The notes: a model not told the origin generated them from the letters alone. A stretch of DNA of 64,000 nt from Oricola nitratireducens (GCF_014904745.1 NZ_JACZCS010000001.1:310001-374000); one strand, 5' to 3'. Shown: positions 29,552 to 38,835, counted from the stretch's first letter. A program made the numbers and translations.

Positions 29552-30991
29552 ATGGTTCAGAAGCCGACCAGCCGGCGCAGCAAACCGACGCGCAAGCCCG
29601 TGACACTCGATCTCGAAGCCACCGAGGTCACCGAGGCGCCGAAAACGAACGAAACCGTTCCCGAAGCCGAACCCGTCGCGTTCGAATTCGGCCGTCCCGC
29701 AGAGGCGGAAATCGAGGCGGCGGCGGCCGCGACCTCGGGCGCCGCCGACGCGATGGACGAGGCCGCGCGCGGCGCGGTCGAAAGCAGTGAGCGGCCGGTG
29801 GACGAAAAGCCTGCCGACACTGCGGCCCCGGAACCGGCCATGGCTGCCCCGCCCGCGGCAAACGGCCGCGGCCTGTCGGCGCTTGGCGGCGGGATCCTCG
29901 GCGGACTCGTCGCGCTGTTGCTCGCCGGTGGTTTGCAGTGGGCGGGCATCATCCCGTCGCTGCGCACGGCGCCCGCGCCTGACCTGACGCCGCTGCAATC
30001 GCAGATCGACATGCTGACCTCCAAGGTCACGTCGATGGAAGGCGCCGCGCCGTCGGCGCCCGGCAATCTGTCCGACGAAGTCGAGGCGGTGCGTGGCGTG
30101 GTCGACACCCACGGCCAGGCGCTGGCGACGGTCCAGGACGATTACGCCGCCCTGAAGCAGCGCGTCGATTCGCTTGCCAATGCGGTTTCCTCGGGCGGCG
30201 CCGGTGAGGGCGCCGGTCTGAAAGCACTGTCCGGGCGCATCGGCGACGTCGAGACGCAACTTGCCGACCTGTCGGCCAAGCTCTCGGTTCTTGAAGGCGG
30301 GACGTCGGGCGTCGACGCGGCGGCGCTGGAGGCGGTTCGCGGCGAGGCCGGGTCTGCGGTCCAGGCGGCGAAAGACGCAAGCGACGCCATTGCCGGCCTG
30401 AAGACTGAAATCGGCGCGCTGCAGGAGCGCGTCGCGGGCGTCGAGCATGACATCCAATCCGGCGCCGGCAACCGCGTCGCCGCAGCCATCGCCGCGACGG
30501 CGCTGAAATCGGCGGCCGACCGGGGAACCGGCTTCATGAGCGAGCTCGAAGCCTATGCCTCGGTCAGCAAGGACGACGCCGGCGTCGCGGCATTGCGCGA
30601 TTACGCGGCGACGGGCGTTCCGACGCTGGCGCAGCTGACCGAACGGTTTCCGTCCGTCGCCAACCAGATCGTCGCGGCGGCAAGCGGGGTTGGCCCCGAT
30701 GCCGGAATCGCGGACCGGCTGATGGCAAGCGCGCGGTCGCTGGTCAAGGTGCGGCCGGTCGGCGAGGTCGAGGGCGACGATCCGGGCGCGATCGCCGCGC
30801 GGATGGAAGTCGCGCTGCATGACGGCGATCTCGATCGCGTGACGGCCGAATGGGACAAGCTGCCCGAGGCGTCGAAACAGGCGTCGTCCGGGTTCATGGC
30901 CGACCTGAAGGCACGCCGCGAACTCGACAGGCTGATCTCCAATGTGCTGACGGGCGCGGTCAAGGCCGGCGCGCCGGATGCGGGCCAATAG
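29552..30991 (+). CDS. mic60: Mitofilin/Mic60 homologue, inner membrane
   Basis: A 479-residue protein with the architecture of alphaproteobacterial Mic60 (COG4223): a disordered, acidic N-terminal region of about 105 residues, a single glycine-rich membrane segment (109-131), long periplasmic coiled coil with regularly placed Leu/Val/Ala (about 145-330), and a C-terminal mitofilin-like helical domain (DRLMASARSLVKVRPVGEVEG, DGDLDRVTAEWDKLPEASK). In mitochondria Mic60 shapes cristae junctions; in alphaproteobacteria it is associated with intracytoplasmic membrane formation and tethering to the outer membrane. Location inside the heme gene cluster is a known family trait. AGGAG seven bases upstream fixes the start. 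Confidence 0.85.
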   Translation: MVQKPTSRRSKPTRKPVTLDLEATEVTEAPKTNETVPEAEPVAFEFGRPAEAEIEAAAAATSGAADAMDEAARGAVESSERPVDEKPADTAAPEPAMAAPPAANGRGLSALGGGILGGLVALLLAGGLQWAGIIPSLRTAPAPDLTPLQSQIDMLTSKVTSMEGAAPSAPGNLSDEVEAVRGVVDTHGQALATVQDDYAALKQRVDSLANAVSSGGAGEGAGLKALSGRIGDVETQLADLSAKLSVLEGGTSGVDAAALEAVRGEAGSAVQAAKDASDAIAGLKTEIGALQERVAGVEHDIQSGAGNRVAAAIAATALKSAADRGTGFMSELEAYASVSKDDAGVAALRDYAATGVPTLAQLTERFPSVANQIVAAASGVGPDAGIADRLMASARSLVKVRPVGEVEGDDPGAIAARMEVALHDGDLDRVTAEWDKLPEASKQASSGFMADLKARRELDRLISNVLTGAVKAGAPDAGQ

Positions 30992-31003
30992 GGAGCGACG
31001 GGC

Positions 31004-32722
31004 ATGTTACGCGTATTATTCTTCGTTATCGCCGTCGCGGTCCTGGGTTTCGGGTTCGCATGGGTCGCCGACACGCCCGGCATGATCGTGATGACGATCG
31101 CCGGACGCGAGATCACCGTTTCGCTGATGGTTGCCGCCGTGGCGCTGGTGACCATCGTGGTCGCGATCATGCTGACATGGTGGATCGTGCGCGTTCTCAT
31201 CACCTCGCCGCACCGGGTGCAGCGTTTCTTCCGGGCGCGGCGGCGCGACCGGGGTTACCAGTCGCTGTCGACCGGAATCATCGCGGCGGGCGCCGGCGAC
31301 AGCGTCACGGCGCGGCTCATGCTCAAGCAGGCCGGCGGGTTGCTCAATTCGACGACCGAGCCGCTGTTGCAGCTGCTCGACGCGCAGGCGAGCATGGTGG
31401 AAGGCCACAATGACGACGCCCGGCAGAAATTCGAGGCGATGCTTGAGGATCCGGAATTGCGCATTCTCGGCCTCCGTGGCCTCTACATGGAGGCCAAGCG
31501 CCTCGGCGACCGGGCGGCGGCGAAGCATTATGCCGAAAAGGCCGCCGAACTGGCGCCGCATCTCGGCTGGGCCGGCAACGCCGCGCTGGAACTGAAGACG
31601 GCCGCCAGCGACTGGGACGGGGCGATCCGGCTTCTGGAAAGCCAGAAGAAGGCCAAGCAGATCGACCGCGACGCGGCCAAGCGCAAGCGGGCCGTGCTTC
31701 TGACCGCGCTGGCGCTGGAAAATCTCGAGAAAGATCCCGCCAAGGCGAAGTCGGCAGCGCTGGAAGCGCACCGGCTGGCGCCGGATTTCGCGCCGGCCGC
31801 GGTTGCCGCCGCGCAGGCGGCGTTCCGGCTGAACGATCAGCGCAAGGGCGTGCATGTGCTCGAAGCGACATGGCGCAAGGCGCCGCATCCCGAAATCGCG
31901 CTTGCCTATGTCAATGCGCGGCCGGGCGATTCGGCGAGCGACCGCTACAAGAAGGCCAGGCGGCTGGCGCAGTTGAAGCCGAACAATACCGAATCCTCGA
32001 TGATCGCGGCGCAGATGGCGCTGGAAGCGGGCGAATATTCCGATGCGCGCAAGGCCGTGGCCACGGTGCTGCGCAACGATCCGCGCGAGGGCGCCTTCAT
32101 GCTGATGGCCGATATAGAAGACGCCGAAACCGGCGATCAGGGCAAGGTGCGCGAATGGCTCGCCCGGGCGGTGCGCGCGCCGCGCGATCCGGCCTGGACG
32201 GCCGACGGCTATGTCTCGGGAAGCTGGGCGCCGATCTCGCCGATCAGCGGACGCCTCGACGCCTTCGAGTGGAAGGTGCCGGTCGAGCGGCTCGGTCCGG
32301 TGCTGGAAAACGACCTCGATCCGATGGTGCCCGGGATTCCCGCCGGCAGCCCGGCCGCGCCGCCGGAGACGAAGCCGGCGAAGTCTGCGCCCGAGTCTGT
32401 CGAAGCCGAAGTGACCGAGGATACCGGGACCATCGAAGAGGCCACGGAGGATGCGGCATTCGGCCCGGTGATCGACGCGGTCGCGGTCGATGAACCGGCC
32501 AAACCGGCGGCGGAAGAAAAGCCGGCCGAAAAAGCCGCCGAAACGGAAACCGCGAAAGCGGCGCCCGAGCAAGCGGCAAGCGCGCCGGCGGAAAATCCGG
32601 ATACCGGCAAGGCAAAAACCGTCGCCGAGCCGGAAATCGAGCAGCGGCCGCTTCCCGACGACCCGGGAATCGACGCCGATTCGGAGCCGGACGAATCTTC
32701 GCGCCGTTTTCGCCTGTTTTGA
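31004..32722 (+). CDS. hemY: HemY-like membrane TPR protein
   Basis: A 572-residue protein with the HemY_N domain: two N-terminal membrane helices (VLFFVIAVAVLGFGFAWVAD and LMVAAVALVTIVVAIMLTWW) and then TPR-type helical repeats (GDSVTARLMLKQAGGLL, EGHNDDARQKFEAML, DRAAAKHYAEKAAELAP). The last 130 residues are a low-complexity tail rich in Pro, Ala, Glu and Lys, unusually long and probably disordered. HemY is a heme-pathway-associated membrane protein of undefined biochemistry. Only 12 bases separate it from mic60, arguing for an operon. Confidence 0.88.
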   Translation: MLRVLFFVIAVAVLGFGFAWVADTPGMIVMTIAGREITVSLMVAAVALVTIVVAIMLTWWIVRVLITSPHRVQRFFRARRRDRGYQSLSTGIIAAGAGDSVTARLMLKQAGGLLNSTTEPLLQLLDAQASMVEGHNDDARQKFEAMLEDPELRILGLRGLYMEAKRLGDRAAAKHYAEKAAELAPHLGWAGNAALELKTAASDWDGAIRLLESQKKAKQIDRDAAKRKRAVLLTALALENLEKDPAKAKSAALEAHRLAPDFAPAAVAAAQAAFRLNDQRKGVHVLEATWRKAPHPEIALAYVNARPGDSASDRYKKARRLAQLKPNNTESSMIAAQMALEAGEYSDARKAVATVLRNDPREGAFMLMADIEDAETGDQGKVREWLARAVRAPRDPAWTADGYVSGSWAPISPISGRLDAFEWKVPVERLGPVLENDLDPMVPGIPAGSPAAPPETKPAKSAPESVEAEVTEDTGTIEEATEDAAFGPVIDAVAVDEPAKPAAEEKPAEKAAETETAKAAPEQAASAPAENPDTGKAKTVAEPEIEQRPLPDDPGIDADSEPDESSRRFRLF

Positions 32723-32772
32723 ATGTTGCACTGCGGCGGGCAAACTGACAGTTTCCCGTCGAGGTAATTGGA

Positions 32773-33258
32773 ATGTTTGAACGAATCGCTGCTTTTTTCA
32801 AAGGGCTGAATATCGACGCGGCGCATGACGGCGACCGCGCTTTTCCCCGGGACGATCCGAGACTGGCTGCGGCGGCGCTGATGTATCACGTCATCGGGGC
32901 CGACGGCGTCTACAGCGAGGCCGAGCAGGAGCGCTTCGCGACGGTCCTCAAGGAAACCTACGCGCTCGATACGGAGACGCTCGACAAGCTGATCGCGGCG
33001 GCGCGCGACGCCGACAACGAGGCCGTCGATCTCTACCAGTTCACCAGCGTCCTGATGAAGACCCTCGAGGCGGACGAGCGCGTGCATTTCATCGAGCTGC
33101 TGTGGGAAATCGTCTATGCGGACGGTTCGAACCACGAGCTCGAGGACAATCTGGTCTGGCGTGTCGCCGAACTGCTCGGCGTCGACGGGCGCGACCGCGT
33201 GCTGCTGCGCAACGCCGTTCAGGCGCGGGTCACCGGCAGCGGAGACGCCGAGGGATGA
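32773..33258 (+). CDS. TerB-family protein
   Basis: A 161-residue TerB/DjlA-like helical domain protein: LAAAALMYHVIGADGVYSEAEQERF and ELLWEIVYADGSNHELEDNLVWRVAELLGV carry the paired acidic D-G motifs of the family, which bind metal in TerB. It is the short soluble form (COG4103) common in alphaproteobacteria; a link to tellurite resistance is not implied here as no other ter genes are present. Its stop overlaps the ATG of the amidotransferase gene (ATGA). Confidence 0.85.
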   Translation: MFERIAAFFKGLNIDAAHDGDRAFPRDDPRLAAAALMYHVIGADGVYSEAEQERFATVLKETYALDTETLDKLIAAARDADNEAVDLYQFTSVLMKTLEADERVHFIELLWEIVYADGSNHELEDNLVWRVAELLGVDGRDRVLLRNAVQARVTGSGDAEG

Positions 33259-33968
33259 CGGAGACCGCCGGCCGCGAACCGGTCCTGATCGTGCTGCATC
33301 AGGAAACCTCGTCTCCAGGCCGTGTCGGGCAACAGCTTTCGCGCATGGGATTTCCGCTCGATATCAGGCGGCCGCCGCTCGGCGATGCCTTGCCCGAAAC
33401 GCTGGAAGATCATGCCGGCGCGGTGGTGTTCGGCGGGCCGATGAGCGCCAATGACGAGCACGACTACATCCGCTACGAGACCGACTGGCTGGCGGTTCCG
33501 CTGAAGGAGGACAAGCCGCTACTCGGCATCTGCCTTGGCGCGCAGATGCTGGTCAACCATCTCGGCGGCACGGTCGAAAGCCACCCGGACGGACTGGTCG
33601 AGATCGGCTGGTACAGGATCGACCCGACCGAGGAGGGACGGGCGCTGATTGAGTGGCCGGAGATGATCTACCAGTTCCATCGCGAGGGCTTTTCGCTGCC
33701 GTCGGGCGCCGTGAGGCTGGCGGCCGGCGAAACCTACGAAAACCAGGCGTTCCGCTACGGAGACAATGCCTGGGCGGTGCAGTTCCATGCCGAACTGACG
33801 CAGGCGATGATGCAGCGCTGGGTGGTGCGCGGCGCGCATCGCTTCGAATTGCCGGGCTCGCAGCAAGGCAAACAGCACCTGCAGGGCCGCTATCTCTACG
33901 ATCGCGCCGTTTTCGCGTGGCTGCAGGATTTCCTCGATCTGGTGTTCCTGCCCGGCGACCGCGCCTGA
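33255..33968 (+). CDS. Class I glutamine amidotransferase, GuaA-like domain
   Basis: A 237-residue protein with the triad glutaminase fold: VLHQETSSPGRVG near the N-terminus, VVFGGPMSANDE, the nucleophile elbow LLGICLGAQMLV with its catalytic Cys, and AVQFHAELT with the catalytic His. It resembles the stand-alone GMP synthase-like amidotransferases (COG0518), which lack the synthetase domain; some members hydrolyse gamma-glutamyl compounds. The substrate is unknown. Translational coupling with the TerB-like gene is likely from the four-base overlap. Confidence 0.85.
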   Translation: MTETAGREPVLIVLHQETSSPGRVGQQLSRMGFPLDIRRPPLGDALPETLEDHAGAVVFGGPMSANDEHDYIRYETDWLAVPLKEDKPLLGICLGAQMLVNHLGGTVESHPDGLVEIGWYRIDPTEEGRALIEWPEMIYQFHREGFSLPSGAVRLAAGETYENQAFRYGDNAWAVQFHAELTQAMMQRWVVRGAHRFELPGSQQGKQHLQGRYLYDRAVFAWLQDFLDLVFLPGDRA

Positions 33969-33976
33969 GACAGGTT

Positions 33977-35221
33977 TTATCCCTGCCGGTGCAGGTAGCG
34001 CGCGTCGCGCAATTGCGGGAACAGCAACGCCCAGGCGACTGCGACGCCGATCGCACCGGCGCCGCCAAACACCACCGCGGGAACCACGCCGATCAGCGCC
34101 GCCATGAAACCCGCGCGGAACTCTCCGAGTTCGTTGGACGCGCCGAGGAAGACCATGTTCACCGCGTTGACGCGGCCGCGCACCTCGTCCGGCGTCCACA
34201 GCTGCAGCAACGTCTCGCGGACATAGACGCTGACCATGTCGGCGGCACCGATCAGCGCCAGCGCGCCGATCGACAGCCAGGTCAGCGACGACAGGCCGAA
34301 CAGGGCGGTGAACAGGCCGAAAAGGCCGACGAAGAAAAGCAGGATGCGGCCGGCATGATCGGTGATCGGCGAGGCGGCGAGAAAGCCCGCCATGACGATG
34401 GCGCCGATGCCGGGCGCGGAGCGCAGCAGGCCGAGGCCCCAGGGGCCGAGATGCAAAATGTCGCGGGCATAGGCCGGCAGCAGCGCCACCGCGCCGCCGA
34501 GCAGGACGGCGAAGAGATCAAGCGAGATCGCGCCGAGAACGACCTTTTCCTTGCGGATGAAGCGCAGCCCGTCGAAGAGCGAGGAAAAGGTGACCTTGCG
34601 GGTTTCGCTGCGCACCGGCGGCCTGGGAATGCGGGTGATCAGCAGGAACGACGCCAGGAACATCGCCACCGCGACCGCATAGGCGACATTGGCGCCGACG
34701 CCGTAAAGGAGGCCGCCGGCGACCGGGCCGACGATGCTCGCCACCTGCCAGGAAGACGCGTTCCAGGCGACCGCGTTGGCGAAGTCTTGCTGCGGAACGA
34801 GGTTGACGACCAGAGACTGCGAGGCGGGGCCGAAAAAGGCGCGGGCCGTGCCCATTCCGGCGAGCGCGATGAAGATCGGCAGCGGGCCCGACAAGCCGCG
34901 TATCGAAAAATACAGGATCGCCCCGGCGCAGGCGCATTCCAGCGCCACGGCGGCGCCCATGACATGGCGGCGGCCGAACCGGTCGGCGACGGTGCCGGTG
35001 ACGAGAACGAGCAGCAGCAGCGGCAGGAACTGGACGAGGCCGATCAGGCCCAGATCGAAGGGATCGCGGGTCAGGTCATAGACCTGCCAGCCGACGGAGA
35101 CAGCGACGATCTGGACGGCGAAAGTGGAGAAGAACCGCGCCGTCCAGTAGTTGACGAAGGCCCCGTGAGCGAAAGCCGCAAAGCGCTTGGCGCTGATCGT
35201 TTCGGGGGAATCCGCTGTCAT
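33977..35221 (-). CDS. MFS transporter, EntS-like
   Basis: A 414-residue major facilitator with twelve predicted helices. The loop after helix 2 carries the MFS motif DRFGRRHVMG, preceded by LPLLLLVLVTGTVA; AFFGPASQSLVVNLVP and NASSWQVASIVGPVAGGLLYG are typical of the enterobactin exporter (EntS)/DHA3 group. No siderophore genes are nearby, so the substrate is open. ATG 35221 was chosen over a GTG three codons earlier. Convergent with the amidotransferase gene. Confidence 0.88.
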   Translation of the reverse strand: MTADSPETISAKRFAAFAHGAFVNYWTARFFSTFAVQIVAVSVGWQVYDLTRDPFDLGLIGLVQFLPLLLLVLVTGTVADRFGRRHVMGAAVALECACAGAILYFSIRGLSGPLPIFIALAGMGTARAFFGPASQSLVVNLVPQQDFANAVAWNASSWQVASIVGPVAGGLLYGVGANVAYAVAVAMFLASFLLITRIPRPPVRSETRKVTFSSLFDGLRFIRKEKVVLGAISLDLFAVLLGGAVALLPAYARDILHLGPWGLGLLRSAPGIGAIVMAGFLAASPITDHAGRILLFFVGLFGLFTALFGLSSLTWLSIGALALIGAADMVSVYVRETLLQLWTPDEVRGRVNAVNMVFLGASNELGEFRAGFMAALIGVVPAVVFGGAGAIGVAVAWALLFPQLRDARYLHRQG

Positions 35222-35359
35222 GTCGGCCACCGTTATTTGCTGGACGGCCGCTTGGCAAAGAAGAAATGCCGGCGATGGCGATTTTCATCCGCCGGCATCG
35301 TCTTGCAGGCGGCGGCCGGAACGCCTAAGTGATCTTCGGCTGTACAAAGGAGACTGCGC

Positions 35360-35653
35360 GTGGGCCTGACGATCATTCAAACGCTGTTGTTCGCGATCGG
35401 TATCTACAAGTGGATCGTGATCGCGATGGTCATTTTCTCGTGGCTTTACGCGTTCAACGTGGTGAACAACCACAATCGCTTCGTCGCGATGATCGGCGAT
35501 TTCCTTTACAAGGCGACCGAGCCGCTGCTCCGGCCGATCCGCAGCGTCATCCCCGATCTCGGCGGCATCGACATTTCGCCGATCGTGCTCTTCGTCGCCA
35601 TCTTCTTCCTCGAGCGCATCATCATCAACGTGCTGGCGCCCGCCATCATCTGA
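35360..35653 (+). CDS. yggT: YggT family membrane protein
   Basis: A 97-residue protein with two membrane segments separated by a loop containing the family signature PLLRPIRSVIPDLGGIDISPIV. YggT proteins (CCB3/YlmG relatives) are linked to membrane protein assembly, division-site organisation or osmotic response. GTG start with AGGAG seven bases upstream. The stop overlaps the ATG of the DUF167 gene (TGATG), so the two are translationally coupled, as in many proteobacteria. Confidence 0.92.
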   Translation: MGLTIIQTLLFAIGIYKWIVIAMVIFSWLYAFNVVNNHNRFVAMIGDFLYKATEPLLRPIRSVIPDLGGIDISPIVLFVAIFFLERIIINVLAPAII

Positions 35654-35973
35654 TGGATTTGCCTGCGTTCGCCCGTGCCGGCGACGGTCATGTCGACATT
35701 TTCCTGCGCGTGACGCCGAACGCGTCGCGCAATGCGATCGAGGGTGCGGAGACGCGCGACGACGGCCAGGTCCGGCTCAGGCTGCGGATCACGGCGCAGC
35801 CGGAAAAGGGCAAGGCGAACAAGGCGGCGATCGCGATTCTGGCCAAGGCGCTTCACTTGCCGAAATCGGCCTTCAGCGTCATTTCCGGGGAGACCGCCCG
35901 CGACAAGACGCTGCGCATCGGGGCCGTCGACGGGATTGCCGTCGCGCTGAACGGGCTGGCGAAAACGGATTAG
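35653..35973 (+). CDS. DUF167 (YggU) family protein
   Basis: A 106-residue small basic protein: VDIFLRVTPNASRNAIEG, LRITAQPEKGKANKAAIAILAKAL, SVISGETARDKTLRI. This is the UPF0235/YggU family of unknown molecular function. The start ATG overlaps the yggT stop. It is convergent with ppa, with 11 bases between stops. Confidence 0.92.
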   Translation: MDLPAFARAGDGHVDIFLRVTPNASRNAIEGAETRDDGQVRLRLRITAQPEKGKANKAAIAILAKALHLPKSAFSVISGETARDKTLRIGAVDGIAVALNGLAKTD

Positions 35974-35984
35974 TTAAACCGGTC

Positions 35985-36521
35985 TCAGGCTTTCGCGGTC
36001 TTGGCGCGCTCGACGGCTTCCAGGATCAGCTGCTTGGCGGTATCGACATTCTGCCAGCCACCGATCTTGACCCATTTGCCGGGCTCGAGATCCTTGTAGT
36101 GCTCGAAGAAATGCTCGATCTGCTTGAGCGTGATGTCGGGCATGTCGACATAGTCCTTGACGTTGTCGTAGCGCTTGGTCAGGGCATGCGTCGGCACCGC
36201 GATGATCTTCTCGTCCTGGCCGGAATTGTCTTCCATCAGCATCACGCCGATCGGGCGGACATTGATGACGCAGCCCGGAATGAGCGGGCGGGTGTTGCAG
36301 ACCAGCACGTCGATCGGGTCGCCGTCATCGGACAGGGTGTGCGGGACGAAGCCGTAATTTCCGGGATAGGTCATCGGCGTATAGAGGAAGCGGTCGACCA
36401 CCAGAACGCCGGCATCCTTGTCCATCTCGTACTTGATCGGCTGGCCGCCGACCGGCACCTCGATGATCACGTTGATATCTTCGGGCGGGTTGTTGCCTAT
36501 CGCAATCGCTTCGATGCGCAT
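35985..36521 (-). CDS. ppa: Inorganic pyrophosphatase
   Basis: A 178-residue family I soluble pyrophosphatase. Active-site acidic residues lie in [32 protein letters not shown], the DGDPIDVLV motif, and the metal-binding DEKIIAVP segment. It hydrolyses PPi to phosphate and drives biosynthetic reactions. Single gene in the cytoplasmic housekeeping group; start at ATG 36521, preceded by AAGGAGTAACC. Confidence 0.97.
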   Translation of the reverse strand: MRIEAIAIGNNPPEDINVIIEVPVGGQPIKYEMDKDAGVLVVDRFLYTPMTYPGNYGFVPHTLSDDGDPIDVLVCNTRPLIPGCVINVRPIGVMLMEDNSGQDEKIIAVPTHALTKRYDNVKDYVDMPDITLKQIEHFFEHYKDLEPGKWVKIGGWQNVDTAKQLILEAVERAKTAKA

Positions 36522-36657
36522 CCGGTTACTCCTTGGTGTCGGCGGCTGATACCGGTTTTTACTGTGCGGTGCAACAATACCAACGCCGCATTCCCTTCCC
36601 CCACGCTACATTGCCCCTTTGGCGGCGGGATGGCATTCTCGCCGGAACCGGAGATGG

Positions 36658-37287
36658 ATGGCGATGACCGCAAGAGACCTGTTCCTGTCCTGCGCGTTGA
36701 TGGCTTTTACGCTGGACGTGCCCTTGCCGGCGCATGCGGGCGGCGCGGTCGACAGCATCTACACCAGGATCGAGTTCGATACCGGCTGCATCGCGCTGTT
36801 GACGGACGAGGTCGGCGGCACGTTTTCGTGCTCCGGCCATGCCGGATACGGGATCCTGTTTTCCGAGGGGGATCTGCGCCAGACGGTGTTCTTCGGCTAT
36901 GTCGGCGACTGGTATGCCGGCAATGCCTGGGAGAGCTTCGGCGCCTTCAACCAGGCAAACGACACGGTGGAATGGCGGCTGCGCGACGGCGTGCCGTTCG
37001 CGACGATCCTCCGTTGGTATATCGAGAATCCAAACCCGGATACGGGCGCGCCGGACGAGGCGCATCGCGGCCAGGTGCTGGTCGTCTCCAAGGTCGGCCA
37101 GCCGGGGATCGGCGACGCCTGCGTGGTCGGCTATGTCGACGCGCTGGCCAATCCGCAAGCCAATGACCTGGCGCGCCAAGTAGCGGACACGATGGCCGAC
37201 GGCTTCGCCTGTCGTATCGACGAGCCGGCCTATCACGGCGTACGCGGGCCGCTCAGCGGCGATCCGACTCGGGTGTTCAGCAAGTAG
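36658..37287 (+). CDS. Secreted protein of unknown function
   Basis: A 209-residue protein that I do not recognise. It starts with a signal peptide (FLSCALMAFTLDVPLPAHAG) after a GGAG ribosome site. The mature part has four cysteines spaced as possible two disulfides (in DTGCIALL, TFSCSGH, GDACVVGY and GFACRIDEP). Motifs GYGILFSEGD and FFGYVGDWYAGNAWESFGAFNQA suggest a beta-rich periplasmic protein. Proteins of similar layout occur as alphaproteobacterial hypotheticals. Convergent with the Lnt-like gene, 15 bases between stops. Confidence 0.7.
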   Translation: MAMTARDLFLSCALMAFTLDVPLPAHAGGAVDSIYTRIEFDTGCIALLTDEVGGTFSCSGHAGYGILFSEGDLRQTVFFGYVGDWYAGNAWESFGAFNQANDTVEWRLRDGVPFATILRWYIENPNPDTGAPDEAHRGQVLVVSKVGQPGIGDACVVGYVDALANPQANDLARQVADTMADGFACRIDEPAYHGVRGPLSGDPTRVFSK

Positions 37288-37302
37288 GGCGCACCGTTCA
37301 GA

Positions 37303-38835
37303 TCAGGCGGGCGGCATCGCCGGTGCGGCTCGTCCCGACCGGCCGGCGACTATCGCCAGCACCGCGAACAGCACCACCAGTCCACAAGACAGCCAGCCCA
37401 GCCAGTCGCCGAAGCGCCCGTAAAGTGTCCGAACGCCTCTCATCGGCACGTCGACATACATGATCCCGGGCACGCCGGTGCCGCGATGCATCTGTGCGAG
37501 GACGTGGCCATAGGGATCCATGGCATAGGTGATGCCGTCATAGGTCGGGCGGATATGGGTGAAGCCGTTCTCGATCGCCCTATAGGGATCGTTGAGCGTG
37601 ATGCCCTTGGGAAATTCGTGCGATCCGGTCAGCATGATGTCGGCGCCGGCTCGGCCCGCCTGGCGGGCGAAGTCGGGAAAACTCATGTCGCGGCAGATCG
37701 CCAGGGCGATGCGCCCATAGGGGCTGTCGGCGGTCTGGATGATCTCGGCGCCCTTTTTGAAAACGGCGTTTTCGCCGAAGTCGCCGAATCCGAGCAGGAA
37801 ACGTTTTTGGTAATCGGCCCGGACCGCGCCGGTATCGTCGATGAGCAGGTGCCGGTTCGCGCCCTTGCCGGTTTCCGGCACCCAGCCATAGGGGATCGCC
37901 AGCCACACGCCGTTATCGGCCGCGATCTTCGAGAATTCCGCGCGGGCGCGTTCATGGTTCGCCTCGGTGACGAGGATGGCGAATTCGTTGAAGGCGACGA
38001 TTTTTGCGCCGTTGGCCGCGGCCGCGGCGGTCATGGAGCGGATATGGTTCATCGTCGGCCCGTAGGGCGAGGTCATCCGGTCCTCGAAGACCTGAACCAT
38101 CGATGCGGGACCGCCTTCCTCCTTTGGCATCACGACAGCGGCAACCTTGACCGTTTGTCCGTCGGGCGCGTTCATGATGCGCAGGCTGCCCCATGCGTAG
38201 AGCCCGCCCGCGACCAGGACGAAAGCCAGGCCCGCCGCGACCGCCTGCCGGTGCCGGAAACCGCTCTCCCAGGCATGGTTGACGCAAGACGCAAGCCACG
38301 ACCACAGGAACACGAAGCTCCACAGTCCGGCGAGCGCGTAGATCTGCAGAAGCGGCAGGGGCGCGGTGGAGAAGACGTTCTTTGCTGCGGTGCCGTCGAT
38401 CGGCGGCGGCATAGAGGACAGGAACATCGACGCCGTCATCGCGGCGGGGAAGACGAGTGTGGCGTAAAGTCGTTTGCCCAAACGCGGCGCGACGAGCCGG
38501 TCGACCACAAAGGGCAGCGCATAATAGAGCGCGATGATCGTCGAGCGGATGACGTTGAACACCAGACTCAGGGTCGGGTCGCCCACGTCGAAGATACCCC
38601 ACAGCGAAATATTGAAAGCGAGCACGAATCCCAGGATCGTGAGACCGATCGAACGGCCGGCCGGCAGCACGCGGCTGAACCGCAGGATGAAGATCGGCGC
38701 GACGACGATCATTGCCGGGATCATCGGCAGAAAGTCGCTGCGGCGGCAGAACATGAACAGGCCGAACCCGAGGACGAAAAGAACGGCGGCTTCAGTAAAA
38801 CCTGCCCGGTGAGTGGCGTGTGCTGGACCCGGCAT
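37303..38835 (-). CDS. Lnt-like membrane carbon-nitrogen hydrolase
   Basis: A 510-residue protein with about seven N-terminal membrane segments (to about residue 225) and a C-terminal nitrilase-fold domain, the same layout as apolipoprotein N-acyltransferase. The catalytic Glu-Lys-Cys set is visible in AFNEFAILV, ADYQKRFLLGFGDFGE and LAICRDMSF. Motifs differ from canonical Lnt (for example PETA and LICYE are absent), so it is more likely a paralogue acting on another acyl or amide substrate than the housekeeping Lnt. ATG 38835 has GGGGAGA upstream. The Hsp70-like gene lies upstream on the same strand. Confidence 0.75.
   Translation of the reverse strand: MPGPAHATHRAGFTEAAVLFVLGFGLFMFCRRSDFLPMIPAMIVVAPIFILRFSRVLPAGRSIGLTILGFVLAFNISLWGIFDVGDPTLSLVFNVIRSTIIALYYALPFVVDRLVAPRLGKRLYATLVFPAAMTASMFLSSMPPPIDGTAAKNVFSTAPLPLLQIYALAGLWSFVFLWSWLASCVNHAWESGFRHRQAVAAGLAFVLVAGGLYAWGSLRIMNAPDGQTVKVAAVVMPKEEGGPASMVQVFEDRMTSPYGPTMNHIRSMTAAAAANGAKIVAFNEFAILVTEANHERARAEFSKIAADNGVWLAIPYGWVPETGKGANRHLLIDDTGAVRADYQKRFLLGFGDFGENAVFKKGAEIIQTADSPYGRIALAICRDMSFPDFARQAGRAGADIMLTGSHEFPKGITLNDPYRAIENGFTHIRPTYDGITYAMDPYGHVLAQMHRGTGVPGIMYVDVPMRGVRTLYGRFGDWLGWLSCGLVVLFAVLAIVAGRSGRAAPAMPPA

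Noticed and set aside
33653-35332. A 559-codon frame antisense to the MFS transporter
   Set aside because: Charged low-complexity product opposite a clear twelve-helix transporter.
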